Notes under the pieces: model-generated
Databases searched by the model: none
What the model was told of the DNA's origin: nothing
Seen by the model: only the letters and a program-made list of their open reading frames with translations
Shown here: positions 31,509 through 43,605 of the stretch, piece after piece
Numbering within the stretch: position 1 is the stretch's first letter
How the letters are laid out: the number at the start of each line of letters is the position of its first letter
Position numbers and translations under genes: made by a program
From: Protea cynaroides
Lineage: Eukaryota > Streptophyta > Magnoliopsida > Proteales > Proteaceae
NCBI GenBank assembly: GCA_028583415.1
Contig: CM053271.1
Span: forward strand, 86,859,789 to 86,923,788
Length of the DNA: 64,000 nucleotides
Direction: 5' to 3'

Positions 31509-32792
31509 GGCATCGACGACATTCCCACATTCTATTGGGTCTTGCAACGGAGCACCATCAAGTTCGGAAAGAACCGGAGTGGTGGCCATTGGAGTAGAGA
31601 TCGGCCGAGCATCCAACATTTTTGTCTAATGAATGAGATCATGCATGTATTTGGTTCAAGAGACAACCAGTCTGTTGAGGTGTAGGTTGCTTTGAGGCCC
31701 AAAAAACTATTTAAACAACCCAAGATCCTTGATTGGCATGTCTCATTTGAGAAGATGCAGCATGCATTCGATAAGAAGAGACCAATTGGGGACCAATAGA
31801 ATGTCATCCACATAAATCAGAATTAGGATGAGGTTCCCACGGTGATGAAAGACAGAAAGAAGTGTCGGCTTTGGATTGGCGAAGCCCAGCTGGAGCAAGA
31901 GGGTGTTGAGCCCGAAGTACCACACACATGGGGCCTGTTTCAGACCATAGAGTGCCTTCCAAAGTTTGCATACATGGGTCAGAAACTGAAGGTGAGTAAA
32001 CCCAAGTGGTTGTGCCATTAAACGTCTTCATTCAAAAAACCATTCAAGAAGGCATTCTAAATGTCAATCTGTTAGACGGGCCAGCCATATGTGGTGGCCA
32101 AGCCAAAATGATCCAAACCGTAGTGGGCTTGACTACCGAGATGAATGTGTCACCATAATCCAGACTAGCCTGCTGATGAAAGACCTTGGCCACTAGACGG
32201 ACCTTATACTGATCAATTGAACCATATGGTTTTCATTTGATCCGCAAGACCCATTTACACCCAACCAGATTGCGAGATGGTTGACTAGGAACCAGCAAAC
32301 CAGGTGCCATTATGAATCAATGCATCCTCATTCATTGCTTTACACCAAGAAGAATGCTAGGCATCTTGTGTGTAGCACGTGGGCTCTACCTCCAGGTGAT
32401 GTGCAAGGAGAGCATGAAGAGATGTCCCCTTGGAAGGCCATGGAACCGTGCCATCAAGATGAACCTTGGGGCGAGTAACCCCCTGCTAGGCCATTATTGC
32501 TCTGACCATGCAAAAGCATCGCCCCTATCTTTGTAAATTTACTGACCAAGAGCAAGTTCTTAACGATGGAAGGTACATGCAGAATATCCTTGTAAAATAA
32601 TTTTCGGTTGCTAGAAGAGGGAGTAGAGTTTCCAATTTTATTCATGGGAAAACCTGTTCCATCACCAGCATGAACACGATCAGTTCCAGACTACTCATTA
32701 TTGAGTTGGAGATTGTTGAGATCGGTAGTTAGATGATTGGTTGCACCAGAGTCTGGATGCTATAACATATTCGGATAGGCCGGTGCGGTGGT

Positions 32793-32797
32793 GGTGC
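32793..32797. repeat. Target duplication of LE-1, left (GGTGC)
   Basis: Pairs with AGTGC at 48883-48887, one mismatch. Confidence 0.6.
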
Positions 32798-33206
32798 TGT
32801 TAGTCTTTTTCCATTCGTAGGGTTTCATCTCAACCCTAATAACCCATTCAAAGATCTAAACACAATGAAAACATAAAGGAATTCTTATTGGTAAAGACAA
32901 CTTGTTAGTCGGAGATTGATTTTCGTCATTTAATTGGAAGCTATGATCACAGTCTTCCCTAGCCCAGAGAGGAATTCACTTACTTCTCAATGCTTACGGG
33001 TGCAGAGAAAGAAAAATCAAATGGGGCTACACGGATTCATGATCTAGTATTTATAATACTGCCACAAACCTTAATTAGTCACACTGAATAGGGTTGCCTA
33101 TCTCTATCCTGCAACAAACCAGACCGAACCCAATTACCTAGTGACATGGATTCCCACCATTCAATGGGCCAGTAATTAATTAAGTCTACTAGGATATTAT
33201 CCAATA
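32798..33206 (-). repeat. LE-1 3' LTR
   Basis: 409 bp. Shares GGGTTTCATCTCAACCCTAA, AAGGAATTCTTA and GAGGAATTC segments with the LTR at 48533-48882; that copy lacks about 58 bp present here. The outer end has TGTTAG, the inner end TATTGG, a changed TGTTGG. Confidence 0.7.
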
Positions 33207-34374
33207 ATCTCTCGATTGGGCTAGATTAATTACAAAACCACCACTGAATAGTGCGGCCATGAAATCCATTCATTCAACAAATCGTCACCTATTTTGATCC
33301 AGCTATCAAGTCTACTAATGTCGAACAATAACAGAAGATACACCTCAATATACGGCATACAACTTTCTGTTATCACAAACAAAGGTCTACTTAAGAACAT
33401 GAATCACCTTGAAATAATATATGAAAATATTATTTTCCATGTGAGTCCATAATCTTTGATCAAATTACCTTCAATCGAGTTACCTTAAAAAACCTTATAG
33501 GCAACAGACTTTGATATTATCCAACTCATAGGAAAACTGCCTCCAACTTGGACTAATATCACACTTTGGTTTGACAAATGACGCCTCCTTGCAGCTTTGA
33601 CATGTCGAATAAACAAACAATTATGCAAATTAAGAATGATATAAATGCTAAAGCAAACACAACCATGGTTTTAAATAGTTGTGCTCAAAAGTCATAAACA
33701 ATGTAAGCAAAACGTGATGATAAACCATCAGAAAGCAATGTAATGTTTTCCACTAACAAAGCATATCAAAAAACTCGATAACTACCATATTAGACATAGG
33801 TCTCTAAAGACTCCCACTAGCAAAACATTCCAGTTAGAACATAATAATCGTCCTCTGTCACAACTTTTACCTTCCTCGATTAAGGTATTCTTCCTCTATG
33901 TTTGAAGATCTGGAAAGCATTCAATTATTTAATTATTCAATCATAACAGTAGAACTTAGAATTTAACAATCAACACATGAAACCATCCATTGCATAAGAA
34001 AGTCTTAAGATAAAATGAAGGCATGTTTATTGAAATTCTAATTATATCCATTCTTGGTAAGTCTTGAACTGAAATCAAACTCTCCTCATGAAGAAAACAT
34101 AAGTTGTGTGATCAAAATAAGAAAATAACTATATTTAAATAAATCGTACTACTATTATTGTGTCTACCAATCCAACTTGTGCTCTACATACATACTGCTG
34201 TCATTCTTTCAGTGTGTCGTTCTTGGAAACCCCACAGTTTGGTTTCTTATTTAGTCAATTTATTCTGCTTCTGCAATCCATCTTCATGTGTCCTTTCTTG
34301 TGGCTCCAAAAACATTCGACATTGCTGTTTGGTGGAGAGGTTTGGAACCCTCGAAGTTCAAATCCCTTCGTTAT
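33207..34374. other. LE-1 interior, nothing recognised
   Basis: AT-rich, no open frame with a family motif. Confidence 0.4.
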
Positions 34375-34475
34375 GCGTGGCAATCCAGAGCTCGCTCACC
34401 GAGTAAGCTTCAGTACCTGACGGCTGTCTGAATTGGAAGCTCTTGATGAACGACGGCTTACAGCTCAATAACAAC
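34375..34475. repeat. 101-bp dispersed repeat, copy 1
   Basis: GCGTGGCAATCCAGAGCTCG... to ...GCTCAATAACAAC; the same sequence with about ten changes lies at 46189-46289 in the same orientation. Open on the - strand in both copies. Origin unknown. Confidence 0.85.
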
Positions 34476-35769
34476 GTAACATAAAAAGAAGAATTTCCTC
34501 GTATTTCTTCTTAAACTCCGCCAGGTCATAGACCTCTGAGTAACCGCTAACTATATAAATATTTCTCCTCTTACCAATGAAACTCATTGAGAGGTGGCTC
34601 CTCCCTTCCTTCTAATATTCTCCTAGTAATTCTCTAACTTTTGATCCATTGTCCTTGTAAAATCTGGCTTACGCATCCCACTTGCGCTTGTTTGGACATT
34701 CAAAGCTTAGACGTCTCCTCCGCTCTCTCAGAGTTGTTTCTCAACCCACCCGCGCGGGGGGGGGTAGACCTATTTCTTTAAAAACTAGAAATCTCTCAAT
34801 TACAAGGGCTATGTCCCAAATTTACCTCCCATTGGGATCTACTATCGCTAATATTTTGCTTTCTTCTATGGATTCTCAACTAAATTCATCCCTTGGTTTT
34901 CTCAAATCTCATGCTCTGTTTACTTCTTTCAACATAAGAACTCTCACTTCTGAATCCTTTTAATTATATTTTTAATTTTCACTAAGTCGTGTCTTCACAC
35001 CACAACATGCTTCAATGCTTAAAACTTTACAAAGCTATACTCATAGTTGAAGCCTTATTAACCACAACACAAAGAGTTGTTCTTCTTATCTTTAAAATCT
35101 CGTATTCTCATACAACATAGATACTTTTCTAAGATCCTCTATGGTTCTTATCTTCCTCATATACTAGACTCCTACAACTTAGGCATCTAGACTCTGGTTT
35201 TAGTAGATATTAAAAGACCATTTTACCCTTGTCCTTTGTTAGGCCTTTGTGGTAGTAAGTTTTAGCTGAATAAGAAGGGTATTTTAGTCCTTTTACAAAG
35301 TCTAATGCGTTTATTCATGTAAGGCAATTAGGAGAATTTCTAAGAAGATATTTATGTTATAATTAAACAGAATGAGAAGAGGCTGAGGCCAAAGAGCTGA
35401 AAGGGGAATTGATCAAGCTACTCCATATAGCAAATGGGAGAGATATTGACAGTACACCACCAGGTAAGGGGACTTACCCATTTATGCTTAAATGTAATGT
35501 TATGTGTATGATTGATGTCTTGAGATACGTAGAAATCACCAATGATGTGAAAGTATGTGGTTATGTTTTCATTACATTACCTACCAACTTATGTGAAGAT
35601 CTAAGTTAAGTTAAGAATGAGCCAGCTTATGCAAAGATTAAAGTTAAGTTAAAAATGAGCGAGCTTATGTAGTGATCTTACTTAATATAAAAAAAGAGAA
35701 CTGACATTATGAAATCAACATTAGGTCATGAAACCACGTAACTCTACTGAAGAAATAAATGATGTAATA
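34476..35769. other. LE-1 interior, nothing recognised
   Basis: Includes an ORF at 34682-34963 with no recognised motif, and a GC-rich palindrome CCCGCGCGGG near 34748. Confidence 0.4.
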
Positions 35770-36025
35770 TGAAATGACTGAGGCAAGAAACGGATAATCC
35801 ATTGAGCCAAAGAAGACGACAAGAAATGGTAAATCTGTTGAGTCCATTGTGCGACAAGAAACGGTAAATCCATTAAGCCAACGAGACAAGAAATGGAAAA
35901 TCCATTGAGTCCATTGAAGGACAAGAAACGGGAAATCCGTTGAGTCAAATTGAAGGACAACAAACGGCTAATCCATTGAGCCAATGTGACTGGCAAAAAA
36001 TGGTTGATCCGTTGAGTCAAAGGGA
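35770..36025. repeat. Degenerate minisatellite, ~30-38-bp unit
   Basis: About seven units of the type GACAAGAAACGGTAAATCC followed by ATTGAG(C/T)C(A/C)A. Unit length varies. Confidence 0.85.
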
Positions 36026-36540
36026 TACAAGAGATAAAGAAATAAGAAGGAAAAAAATTAATAATAATAAGAAAGAAACATTTGCAAGTATTATGTATGA
36101 GGACAGTCTATACCTAAGAAGGAAACATTAGCAAGTTTTATCGATTGGTTCTATTCCTTCCTAATAGAAGGTCTTTCAAGCCTTACCTGCCACCCTTGGT
36201 CAATCACCCAATGGAACTTTCTCGTAGTGTAGTGTAGTCCTCCCATGCTTTACAAGTACTCTTTATCTATTCCCATGTGTCTTCACTACCTCACTCATTC
36301 AGAGCCTCACGTAGCTCACCTCACCCACTATGAAGAAAACATCTTTCTTTCGAAGGAAGGCCTGCTAGAAAATGGAGAGAAAGACCGACCCAGAAAACCT
36401 CTTCCCGCTATATGTCGAACTTCTATTAAAGTAGAGTCAGGATGCATACCTCAGACCAGACGGCTGCTGATTTCCTTTCTTGGTGGGGTTGTCAGTCTCC
36501 GGCCTACTCATTACCTATTATCTCCCTGATCGGTGTAGCC
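36026..36540. other. No recognisable gene
   Basis: Transition from AT-rich sequence to a block of higher GC. No family motif seen. Confidence 0.35.
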
Positions 36541-39500
36541 TCACAGGGAAAAAAAAAATTCCTTCAAAGCCGGGGTTAATTGTTGGACACCAAACAAGCC
36601 TGGGATAAAGAGTGAGCGAAAGATTGTAGATGATAGGGCAACGAAAGCAAAGCAAGCAAGCAAGGGCGGTGGGTGGGCTTGGAAAAGAAAGAAAACAAAC
36701 CTAAAGCGTATTGAAATAGTGGATCGATCGAAAAAGAAGGCATGCAGCAGTGCGGCAGCTAACACTAGAACTTCATCAAAGCAAACGAAGCCAAGCGAAG
36801 CGGGCACTTGCGAATTGACTTTCAGAGCTCAATTGCCCCATCATTTATTGAATCAATTGCATAGCATAAAGTGCCCTGTAGATGCACAGAAAGTCTTAAT
36901 TAACTCAGGGCAGAGGGAGGGCTAGGGTGGGCTTGGGCGATCGTAGTGAGTGTCAGGTATCCCATGAATCATGGCAGATATGGGATTGTGCTTCGGTCTC
37001 CCATGGTAAGGTCACCCGTGTAAGGGCGCGTTAGCACAATAGGGCTAACCGTGCTAAGCAACGTCTCTCTGGTCAGTGCCAAGTACGGGCTCTAACGCAA
37101 TCCGTGTAAAGGCTCTTCTTCCAATCTGTTCAGCTCAAAGGTAAGCCCAAGTAGAAGTGTAAGGGTAGTAGCGATCGGTAAGCCCAACGGATAAGGGCAA
37201 GTAAGGGCACGGCAACGGCTACCGTGAACAATAAGCGATCAAGGGAGTTGCGGCGACTTCCCGTTCATCAGAGGTGTGAAGGCAGGAGGCCATCGAAGTG
37301 AGTTTAACGGAAACGAGTGGAACAAACCCACTATCACTATCAAGGGTAGGCAACGCGATAAAGAAGAATGCATAGAATTCTGAGGCGACCAGAGGCGATC
37401 GGCAGTGAGAGCGTAGCGTTCCGCAGTAAGAGAAGTGTTGAGCTTCTTCATGTGACAAACATTGCAAAAGTAGTCCGTCAAACAATCGCCGATAAAGGGC
37501 ATCGTTCAAGTATACGTTTTTTTTAGCCTGATAGGTTTCGCAGTTGACCATTTGATAGCCCTGTTCCTGAATATACATATAACTAAGAGGGTGCTATTTA
37601 AGGGGCCCTAGATGTAAAGGGGTTCTTGAACCCTTCGAAGCAATTAGAAAAGCGTGGAATTTGACCTCCCTCAAATGGATGGATCTAGGATTGATTATTC
37701 TTCCGAGCAAAGAAAACCCGGGGAGGGCAGGAAGATACGCTAGGAGGAGTAGTCGCTCTGGAGTAGGGTGGTTGTAGATCAAGGATCAATGCATGTATGA
37801 ACCTTAATAAAATCCTGAAGGTCTAGTCTAGAAAAAACCCGGATTTGGTTGGGTTAGGCGATCGGTCACAGGAAGAAATGACTGTTTAGTCTACTAACGT
37901 CAACAATCTCTTTCTTCATATACGATACCGTCCGGTTTAAGCTTTTCCAAGCTTCAGTGTCTAGCTCTAAAGAATAATCTAATGAATAATTTGAGCGTTT
38001 CGATTTTGGTAAAAAAGATCTGTGATCCTTACAATATCCGTAAATATCCCTAGGGACAATTGTTCGGTTTATTTGATGGATATTGAAAATTCATATTCTA
38101 ATTTGAAAAAATAAGATGCAAGAATAACAACTTAAACTTGACTTTTACTTTACGTGGGCCTTTTCTATCCAACAAAAAAATGAATTGGATTTTTTTTAGA
38201 AGTGATGAATGATGATCGCATAGCTGCAGGAAACCGTGATGATCCAATTGGTTCGACCAGCCTTTGATGGCTCCATCCATCCATAACCGATCTCCTTTAC
38301 TAGTCGAGCGGAGACTGACTGATCATCCTTTCCCCCCACGATCTGAGGAGTGGGGGCCGAGATCTCATCCATAGCCTGTGGCACAAGGTAGTTTTTACCA
38401 TGGGTTGGACCACAGGCGGAAGTCCTTCAACGACAGGAGAAGGGCAGGGCAGCATCCTCGTTCTCGGACCAGAACAAGAAACAGAAGCTAGTCGTTGGAG
38501 GGAAGACAAGGCTCATGAAGTGCAAATCCACAGAAGAGTGCGCGCGCTAGCGTGCTACAACTAGCACTTTGAAGCCAGCCGAAAAACAGATGTGCACGTC
38601 ATGCGTGCAACGGCTTTCTTAGCGGTTACCGCACAACACATAGCTGGAAGTCAGAGGGCCCGTACTACCTGCCTAACCCTTTGCTCCGAGGGACCGTAGA
38701 TAGGAAAGCACCTTCTGAACCACTCGGCAGAAGGGAAGGGGCCTATGTATTTGCATGACCCCTGCAGATTTGACCCTACCTACACCCGGAGTTCATTCCA
38801 TCGGTATGCTCCCAAGTCCCAGGTACCTGTAATTGTGATCCGTTTGCCAGAACCAAGGGTGGAAACCTCCACGGACATTCGTCGTTTTTTTATGGCTTTT
38901 CCGCTTCTCACAACTGCTCTTTCCACACCTCCGAATATCTGGTGCCAAATCGTCGCCCGTTTCCCTATTTCTGATCAACCACAGAGTGGGGCGTATAGAC
39001 CTGGCTCCCATATATAAGGATTTCTTTAAGTATCTCCTTTTTATACCAAATTTCTATGACTGTCCTTTGAGTCTTCCTCCCTCCCCCCCCCCCCCCCCCC
39101 TCCCCCTCCCAGATTGCAGAAATGGGTCAATCTCTTGTTTTCTTTCTTTCCCTGTTCTCATGGAGGAGTGGCTCCCCCCACGGAGTAGTTCAAACTCTCG
39201 AAAGAGAGAGATGAACAAGGAGTTGCACTTTTTCTTCATCCGCAAAAGGGCACTGCCGCCTTTTTCTTCTTGTCTTAATCACGAAACTTTGTCTAAAGGT
39301 CATTTCCCCTCCGACTTCAGAGCTGATGAAAGGGCATGGGAACTGCCTAGCTCCAGTTGTTTTCTCTCGTCATGTTGTCTTATCTAGGCTTTCTGCCACG
39401 GTCTGTCAGTCTACGAGGTTGATAAGCTAGCTACTTTTTTTGAATCTTTCTTGCCTGCTCGAACCTATGGCATCCCACCGATCCTATCAGAAAGGGTGAG

Positions 39501-39560
39501 TTGATGCGTTAGTCTTGCCTTACCGTGATTGCTCAGTTGTTAACTGAGCTAAACCATTCC
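36541..39560. other. Organelle-like block (possible mitochondrial DNA insertion)
   Basis: Base composition close to even, no transposon motifs, and words in the style of angiosperm mitochondrial spacer DNA, unlike either side. I cannot name a mitochondrial gene in it. Open frames at 38745-39017 (+) and 37219-37578 (-) have no recognised domain. A poly-C run is at 39077-39110. Confidence 0.3.
39077..39110. repeat. Poly-C / C-rich run
   Basis: About 34 bases of C with few T. Confidence 0.95.
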
Positions 39561-39679
39561 CACCGCCCTTCTTTTGAAAGGAATATTCATTTGCCCACGG
39601 AGCGGTGAAATTACTTTGTTTATAAGTATCAGGATTCAACTCCTGATTTTGAGTTCACTATTTGATGAAGGATTTTTGT

Positions 39680-39716
39680 TAATTTCAAGGACGAAATTAT
39701 TTTTAGGGGGAAGGGG
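39680..39716 (+). other. Gy-3: gypsy 3' end with polypurine tract
   Basis: AATTTCAAGGACGAAATTAT followed by TTTTAGGGGGAAGGGG: the typical end of a Tekay-type pol frame (NFKDEI...) and a purine tract. The rest of the internal region is not present on the left. Confidence 0.7.
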
Positions 39717-39914
39717 TGTAATACCCCAGTTCTCTTAATTATTGATGTAAGATAATCTTTTTGGATCTTTTCAAGTGACTCCAAAAGCTGCAAAGAAGTG
39801 GGGTATTTTGGTAATTCGCCAGTCCTAGAAAGGATTGTAGTTCAACTAGCTTGGATGTAAAGTTACCTAAGGGACTTTGCTTGGTAATTATTAATCTTAA
39901 CATGAGATTAACTT
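39717..39914 (+). repeat. Gy-3 3' LTR, left part
   Basis: Starts TGTAATACCCCAG directly after the purine tract. It is interrupted at 39914 by IR-1 and probably continues at 43606. Its far end was not found. Confidence 0.6.
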
Positions 39915-40361
39915 TGTTTCGGCCCTGATCTGTCTCGTAGGCCCACCAAGCTGACTAGACCTGCAAGACAAGCAAAGACAAGGGGAGGAGGCGGGCCTGT
40001 GGCCCCGTGTCCACTCTGATGCCAAAGTTAGGGCTCTGTGAACAGTTGATGGGCTCGGTGTCGAACCCACAACAATATTTAAGTGTAAGTGGGGTAAGTA
40101 AAAGATTCTCCGTCCCAGGCGTCAGAGCGAGAATCCCAAGGATGAGTAATGACTAATAAATGTTCTAGTACCTGAATTCTCGGGATTTGCCCTATTTATA
40201 GTGAATAGTGCATTTTCCTTTAATACCGCTTTTGCCCTTTACTCATGTGTTTGGGTTTTGTGAAGATACTTTCTTGTATCCAATCGGGAACACCCACGTG
40301 GCCTGTTGGTCGAGTCCTACGTGTCGTGGTTCCATTGACAGCGTGGCAGAATTTCCCAACA
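39915..40361 (-). repeat. IR-1 left arm (LTR-like)
   Basis: On the - strand: TGTTGGGAAATTCTGCC, a TATA box CTATAAATAGGG near 40190-40201, CTTTGGCATCAGAGTGG near 40010-40027 and the end CCGAAACA. Nearly the same length as the right arm. Confidence 0.75.
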
Positions 40362-40383
40362 CTATGAAGGCTATCATACTTCA

Positions 40384-41373
40384 TCAAGGAAAATACTTAC
40401 GCAATCTATTCTCATATAAAAGTAAGGGGTTTCTCAGGTCGGCAACACGGATGGGAGTCCCCTCCGACTGACGAGCACGACGCAGCAGCTCGGACTCTCC
40501 TGGCAGCAGGGGCACGTCGGTATTCAGCGTTTCCGCATCCAATTTTACCCAGACGTTCTCCAACACCACACTCTCGCCCCGGATGTAGAAGAATATATTC
40601 TTCCAGAGTTTGATCGATGTGGGCTTGTCCGCCAAAATATCACCGAAGTTCGGCTTCTTGGCAAAGTAATGCCACCTCGTTTGCAATAATCATTGAACGT
40701 GAAGATGGCCCGAAACATGTTCAAGTCGGCCTCTGCCCTAGATTCCTAAAATACACTATGAAGGCTATCATATTCTTCCACGAGTTTGGCATCAACTGGA
40801 TTGGGGCAACCTTATAGTATTCCAGGATCTCGGCCACCAACCTCAGTACCGGCATGCCGGAAGCCAGCCTTGAACATCTCAAGGTTCACACAGAGCTCTG
40901 ACCGACGATTCCAGCAGGCCCTCTCCCCTGGCTCGGGCATCCGGATCTCCACATCGGCAGGTATTTGATACCGTTCCCGAAGGCTGGCAAATTCGGCCTT
41001 GGTCAGAAGGCAGACCTCTCCCCTTGCGTCAAATTCCGGAGGGGCATCGGCCTCCTCTCGGGCCTCAAGAATGACCTCGGACCCCAATTCATGTGTTGAG
41101 ACCCCTGCCAGTAATTCTTGCCAAGACAAGCCAGATGAAGTTCCTGCTCTGCTGATGTTCCGAGACGGGCTGCTACTTCGTTCAACGGACTCCTCTGTCC
41201 TTAACTGTCTCGGGACCACCCTCAAAAACCCAATCTTTAGATGCCCTTTCTGATGATGTACTAGCATTAGACCCGCTGCTAGACGAAGTGGAACTCCTAC
41301 TACTACTGGAGGACGACGATCCCACGGTTTCTATGTCTACCTCCATATCGGTATCCCTCCCCTCATCAACCAT
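40384..41373 (-). pseudogene. Gag-like 'putative gypsy type transposon' protein in IR-1
   Basis: About 330 residues in three frames. Ser-rich N-terminus (MEVDIETVGSSSSSSS), then SLRERYQIPADVEIRMPEP, ELCVNLEMFKAGF, LEYYKVAPIQLMPNSWKNM, WHYFAKKPNFGDIL and KPTSIKLWKNIFFYIRGE, ending NRLRKYFP. This order matches the plant family Pfam calls Transposase_28 (putative gypsy type transposon), found in retrotransposon derivatives. Frameshifts near 41200 and 40720, and an internal stop. Confidence 0.65.
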
Positions 41374-41745
41374 TGGCTAAGAAATGAAGTTAAGGAAAAC
41401 AAGACTTACTGAATACAAGCAAACGAACGTCTGCGCCGAGCCGATGTCACAACAGCAATATCGCCACGCCGAAGTCAAAAGACCGAGCCTTCCGTTCGCG
41501 ACGTGAGCAATAGTACTCCAGAATGAAGGCCTTTCAAGCCCTACCACTCCTTTATATATATATGCAATCTACTGACAAACTCCACGTGGTACCTCACTAT
41601 AGGATCGTCGCGGCGGTGCATTTATTACCGACGACAAGCCCCGGGTCCGTTAGCCGGGTCCCGCTTTGCGGTATCCATATTCCCAGCCCGGATCCGGAAC
41701 CGGATCCAAATCCGGTTGTCGATGACCACTGCAGAGTCTTTAGAA
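41374..41745. other. Spacer between gag-like gene and tandem array
   Basis: Likely the 5' region of the gag-like gene. GC-rich, with repeated CCGGATCC words near 41690-41710. Confidence 0.4.
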
Positions 41746-42935
41746 CGATGTGTATCGCCCGCCGTGCCCATATCAGCCCCTTCACATTGGCCTACAATAG
41801 AGGGATGGGTCACGTGACGATCCCCGTGACTACCTCGGTCGATTTCTTCAAGATTAACCGATATGTATAGGCTGCGGTGCCCACATCGGCCTTGGATTTT
41901 AGGAACAAATATCACGTGATAATCTCGTGACCACGTCGGTGGATTTCTACAAACAGAAGCCGAGGTGTATTGGTCGCAGTACCCACGTCGGACCCATCAC
42001 TTGGGATTTTCAAAAGAGGATAGGTTACGTGACCACATCGGCAAGTTTCATCAAATAGACCGATGTGTATTGGCCGTCGTGCCCACATCGGTCCATTCAC
42101 ATCAGAGAGCCAGCGCTTCACAGGTCACATGCAAAATCCTGTGACCACTTCGGCACATTTCTTCTAATAGACCGATGTATATTGGCCGCAGTGCCCACAT
42201 CGGTCCAGTCACATCAGAGAGCCAACGCTTCACAGGTCACGTGCAGATCCCGTGACCACTTCGACAAATTTTTTCCAATAGACCGATGTGTATTAGCCGC
42301 AGTGCCTACATCGGTTCAATCGCATCGGAGAGCCAGCGCTTCACAGGTCACGTGCAAATCCTGTGACCAATTCGGCAAATTTATTCCAATAGATCGATGT
42401 GTATTGGCCGCAGTGCCCACATCGGTCCAGTCACATCGGAAAGCCAGCACTACGCAGGTCACGTGCAAATCCCGTGACCACTTCGGCAAATTTGTTCAAA
42501 TAGACCAATGTGTAGTGACCGCAGTGCCCACATTGGTCCAGTCACATCGGGAAGTGGGCGCCGCATAGGTCACGTGCCAAACCCGTGACCACATCGGTAA
42601 CTTTCTTCAAATAAACCGATGTGTGCTGGCCGCAGTGCCCACATTAGCCCAGCCACCTCGGATCACCATCACCGCTTGCGTCACGTGATATTCCCGTCAT
42701 CACATCAGAGTACCTTCTCAATTCGACCGATATGTATTGGCCGCGGCACCCAACTCGGTCCATTCACATCAGTCGAAGTCACATCGGTCCAGTCACATCG
42801 GTCTATCCACATCGGCCCATTTACATCGGATCCACAGCGGCAGAGAGGTCACGCGACAATCCCGTGACCGCCTCGGTAGACATGTGGAAATTAGCCGAAG
42901 TGATTTGGCCGCAGTGCTCACATCGGTACCCTCAT
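41746..42935. repeat. 111-bp tandem array, about 11 units
   Basis: Units start at about 41747, 41858, 41960, 42061, 42173, 42284, 42395, 42506, 42617, 42728 and 42894, each with CGATGTGTATTGGCCGCAGT then TGCCCACATCGG. Each carries a dyad GGTCACGTG ... CGTGACC with a CACGTG core. The last unit has an inserted run of TCACATCGG words. The open frames inside arise because 111 is divisible by three. Confidence 0.92.
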
Positions 42936-43157
42936 CCCCAACTTGACATCAGTACATCTTGCACACCCCCAAATTCAACATTAGCACCGGCCTCTCACAT
43001 AGACTAACGTGACAATTGTTGATCCATATTGGACAGAACCTATGCATAGCCAAACCTTACGGATTCAACAGAGCAACGAGGCAAGTTATTGGGGGGAATT
43101 TCCATCATTCTTCTTTGCTCAGCCGAACCCTACAGATTCAACAAGGCAACGAGGCAA
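42936..43157. other. IR-1 spacer with short direct repeat
   Basis: ATTCAACA(G/A)(A/G)GCAACGAGGCAAG occurs at about 43063 and 43136, just inside the right arm. Confidence 0.5.
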
Positions 43158-43605
43158 GTGTTGGAGAATTCTGCCACGATGTCAATGGAACCACGACACG
43201 TAAGACTCGACCAACAAGCCACGTGGGTGTTCCCGATTGGATACAAGAAAGAATCTTCACAAAACCCAAACACATGAGCAAAGGGCAAAAACGGTATTAA
43301 AGGAAAATGCATTATTCACTATAAATAGGGCAAATCTCGATAATTCAGGTACTAGAACATTTATTACTCATTACTCATCCTTGGGATTCTCACTCTGACA
43401 CCTAGGATGGAGAATCTCTTACTTACCCCACTTACACTTAAATATTGTTGTGGGCTCGACACCGAGCCCATCAACTGTTCACAGAGCCCTAACTTTGGCA
43501 TCAGAGTGGACACGGGGCCACAGGCCCGCCTCCTCCCCTTGTCTTTGCTTGTCTTGCAGGTCTAGTCAGCTTGGTGGGCCTACGAGACGGATCAGAGCCG
43601 AAACA
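43158..43605 (+). repeat. IR-1 right arm (LTR-like)
   Basis: TGTTGGAGAATTCTGCC to CCGAAACA, 448 bp; CTATAAATAGGG at about 43319-43330. Inverted copy of 39915-40361. Confidence 0.75.

Larger units (their letters stand above)
30590..32797 (-). pseudogene. Co-2: Ty1/copia pol remnant (protease, RT, RNase H; integrase deleted)
   Basis: Read on the - strand: protease PDSGATNHLTTDLNNL and LHVPSIVKNLLLVSKF (32760-32540), then a jump with no integrase into the RT N-terminus (GCKWVLRIK, YKVRLVAK), LCKLWKALYGLKQAPCVW-type sequence and the intact box IYVDDILLV, and finally RNase H ending RFISSKDQLADSL and FKWLLDK. Many stops and frameshifts. Wording fits the Ale/Retrofit group. Its gag zinc knuckle is at 48883-49063, beyond LE-1. 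Confidence 0.75.
39915..43605. mobile_element. IR-1: unit with inverted LTR-like arms
   Basis: 3,691 bp. The arms 39915-40361 and 43158-43605 are inverted copies of the same LTR-like sequence (TGTTGG...CCGAAACA, ~448 bp). Both arms read outward, so both outer ends are the LTR 3' terminus. The flanks AACTT (39910-39914) and AACTC (43606-43610) look like a 5-bp target duplication with one mismatch. The cargo is a gag-like gene and a 111-bp tandem array. Confidence 0.6.

Noticed and set aside
36719..38509. Mitochondrial protein genes
   Set aside because: Searched by eye for cox, nad, atp and ribosomal protein motifs in all frames; none recognised, so only an organelle-like composition is claimed.
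39510..39600. Possible tRNA gene
   Set aside because: A TTGCTCAGTTGTTAACTGAGC hairpin is present, but no cloverleaf with T-loop and acceptor stem could be built.
42065..42568. 167-codon + strand ORF with a repeated 37-residue motif
   Set aside because: It comes from the 111-bp tandem array, whose unit is divisible by three; other frames and strands are also partly open.
41746..42935. CRISPR-like array
   Set aside because: The sequence is plant nuclear; whole 111-bp units repeat with no unique spacers and no cas genes.
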